64,000 nucleotides of DNA, taken from positions 1 through 64,000 of the forward strand of contig NZ_DLFW01000022.1 of assembly GCF_002482385.1 (NCBI RefSeq), read 5' to 3'. Positions 62,785-64,000 of the stretch are shown one piece after another; position 1 is the stretch's first letter, and each line of letters starts with the position of its first letter. Source of the DNA: Dysgonomonas sp. UBA7710. Lineage in GTDB: Bacteria; Bacteroidota; Bacteroidia; Bacteroidales; Dysgonomonadaceae. The notes beneath the pieces were generated by a model. The model worked only from the letters and a program-made list of their open reading frames with translations. It had not been told where the DNA came from and ran no database searches. Both the position numbers and the translations under genes were made by a program.

Positions 62785-64000
62785 TTAAAAACCGACTTTC
62801 AGCCCCAGCGAGAATGTCCTGCTCGAAGGATATGAGTTCAAATCCACACCACGTCTCGACATATCCCCACCGAACGCATTCACATCGGGATCGAACCATT
62901 TATATCCCGTAATTGTAAATAAATTGGTTGCGCTGGCGTACACCTGAACATCTCCTATAGCTTTGAACTTAGGATTGAAGGTATATCCTATATTCAGGTT
63001 CTTCAGCCTGAGATATGATCCATCTTCCACATATCTGTCTGAGATTTTCCATTCGCGGGTATATCCGCCCGATATCGCTTTCGGCCATTGGGCGTTGTCA
63101 CGGTTTTCCGGCGTCCATCGTTTTTCGTATGCCCATCGTGGGATATTGGCGATATTTGTCATTGTTATCTCCATCAGGTTGGCGTTATATACATCATTCC
63201 CGACAGCTCCCTGGAAGAAAAAGCTCAAAGAAAATCCTTTCCAGCGGAGATTATTTGTTATACCATATACAAAATCCGGATTTGCATCACCAATGATGGT
63301 TCTGTCTCCGTGAGCAGTTATAGCCCCGTCGCCATCGAGGTCGCGATATTTAATCTCGCCCACCATACTTTTTACCACAGCACTGGTCGCATTGGCATAA
63401 ATGGGATTGGCCCGCACCTCGGCCTCATTGTCATAGAATCCATCCTCTACATAGCCATACATGGCACCGATAGGAGCGCCGTTGCGCTGAATAAATACAT
63501 TACTTGCCGCATACCAGAGGGGATCCGCAAACTGGTCGCCTGCCAGCCCACCGATTTCATTCTTGTTGAAAGAAATGTTAGCATCGATATCCCAGCTGAA
63601 ATCTTTGGTTGTTACAGCATAGAATTTACCTGTGAGTTCGAGTCCGTTATTTTTCACCCAGCCCGCATTAGACCACATATTGGTAAATCCTGAATTGGTA
63701 GGTATCGATACATTCTGTAAAAGGTCCTTTGTCTTCTTATAATAATAGTCTGCTGTAAGATTTATTCTTCCTTTAAGGAAAGATATATCGAGACCTATAT
63801 TATACTGGTCTGTCGTCTCCCATTTCAGGTTAGGATTGAGAGCACCGTTATATACATTTTCGGAGAAACCGCTAACCTGAGAACTGCCTATCGGGTAATT
63901 ATTTGTACCCAGTCTGGCTAAAGTCTGATAAGAATTGATTCCCTGATTTCCGGTCTGCCCGTAGCTTAATCTTAGTTTCAGGTTATCAAATATATTCAGG
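62785..64000 (-). CDS. SusC/RagA-family TonB-dependent transporter (partial, N-terminus beyond the window)
   Basis: The minus-strand frame is open from the stop at 62785 to the window edge and gives about 405 C-terminal residues of a SusC barrel. Landmarks include LKLRLSYGQTGNQGI, NPNLKWETTDQYNIGLDI, YYYKKTKDLLQNVSIPTNSGF, GEIKYRDLDGDGAITAHGD, TIIGDANPDFVYGITNNLRWKG and the final SRTFSLGLKVGF. The signal, plug and TonB box are outside. It is the first visible gene of the mannan locus and imports oligosaccharides across the outer membrane with the SusD partner 25 bases downstream. Confidence 0.95.
   Translation of the reverse strand, partial: LNIFDNLKLRLSYGQTGNQGINSYQTLARLGTNNYPIGSSQVSGFSENVYNGALNPNLKWETTDQYNIGLDISFLKGRINLTADYYYKKTKDLLQNVSIPTNSGFTNMWSNAGWVKNNGLELTGKFYAVTTKDFSWDIDANISFNKNEIGGLAGDQFADPLWYAASNVFIQRNGAPIGAMYGYVEDGFYDNEAEVRANPIYANATSAVVKSMVGEIKYRDLDGDGAITAHGDRTIIGDANPDFVYGITNNLRWKGFSLSFFFQGAVGNDVYNANLMEITMTNIANIPRWAYEKRWTPENRDNAQWPKAISGGYTREWKISDRYVEDGSYLRLKNLNIGYTFNPKFKAIGDVQVYASATNLFTITGYKWFDPDVNAFGGDMSRRGVDLNSYPSSRTFSLGLKVGF

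Overview
The window looks like a chromosomal segment of a gut- or insect-associated member of the Bacteroidales. The evidence is a SusC/SusD locus, RagB-type lipoproteins, promoters of the form TAnnTTTG, almost no Shine-Dalgarno signals, a Bacteroidales-type glycyl-tRNA synthetase, CdaA, and a mannobiose-epimerase/mannosylglucose-phosphorylase operon. A Dysgonomonas-like genome would fit but is a guess. No rRNA, tRNA or CRISPR array was seen.

Layout. 1-2.7 kb: an HTH protein with a repeat-derived tail, a three-gene ECF sigma unit and a Lys/Ala-rich secreted peptide. 3-12.3 kb: a tyrosine phenol-lyase/tryptophanase relative, an aldo-keto reductase, an outer-membrane beta-barrel protein, glyS, an FKBP lipoprotein and cdaA. 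12.4-22.8 kb: two GNAT-fold proteins, a LuxR-type pseudo-receiver regulator with a hemerythrin, a Wzx-like flippase, a hypoxanthine-DNA glycosylase, two MFS carriers and coaBC. 22.9-31.2 kb: a giant AsmA-like protein, a radical SAM protein and polA. 31.2-40.3 kb: five consecutive paralogous multi-pass membrane proteins, most with overlapping ends, then a 69-residue membrane protein and a DedA/VTT protein, all translationally coupled. 40.7-43.6 kb: a GyrB-like ATPase/transducer module lacking its ATP-binding motifs, a COG0731-type radical SAM protein, a flavodoxin-fold oxidoreductase and tsaE.

43.9-49.4 kb: a TonB receptor, DUF4374 lipoprotein and PepSY membrane protein, in the arrangement known from xenosiderophore (Xus-type) loci, but preceded by a clear cobalamin riboswitch. 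49.6-64 kb: a minus-strand polysaccharide-utilisation locus for beta-mannan or galactomannan. It holds SusC (partial), SusD, a surface glycan-binding protein, GH26+CBM, DUF1080, GH130 mannosylglucose phosphorylase, a GPH-type symporter, mannobiose 2-epimerase, a second GH26 lipoprotein and a retaining-type GH97. Together these can bind mannan, cut it to mannobiose, import it, epimerise it to Man-Glc and phosphorolyse it to mannose-1-phosphate plus glucose.

Intergenic DNA is unusually rich in dispersed repeats: a 90-bp two-hairpin REP-like element in two inverted copies; a 194-bp MITE-like element with perfect 19-bp terminal inverted repeats, inserted at a stop codon; a near-palindromic 40-bp relative that supplies the end of the GyrB-like gene; GC-rich 30-bp palindromes; and families of short word-like repeats. 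The best candidates for something undescribed are the five-paralogue array, the ATPase-dead GyrB-like protein, the riboswitch-controlled Xus-like operon and the repeat families that abut or form stop codons.
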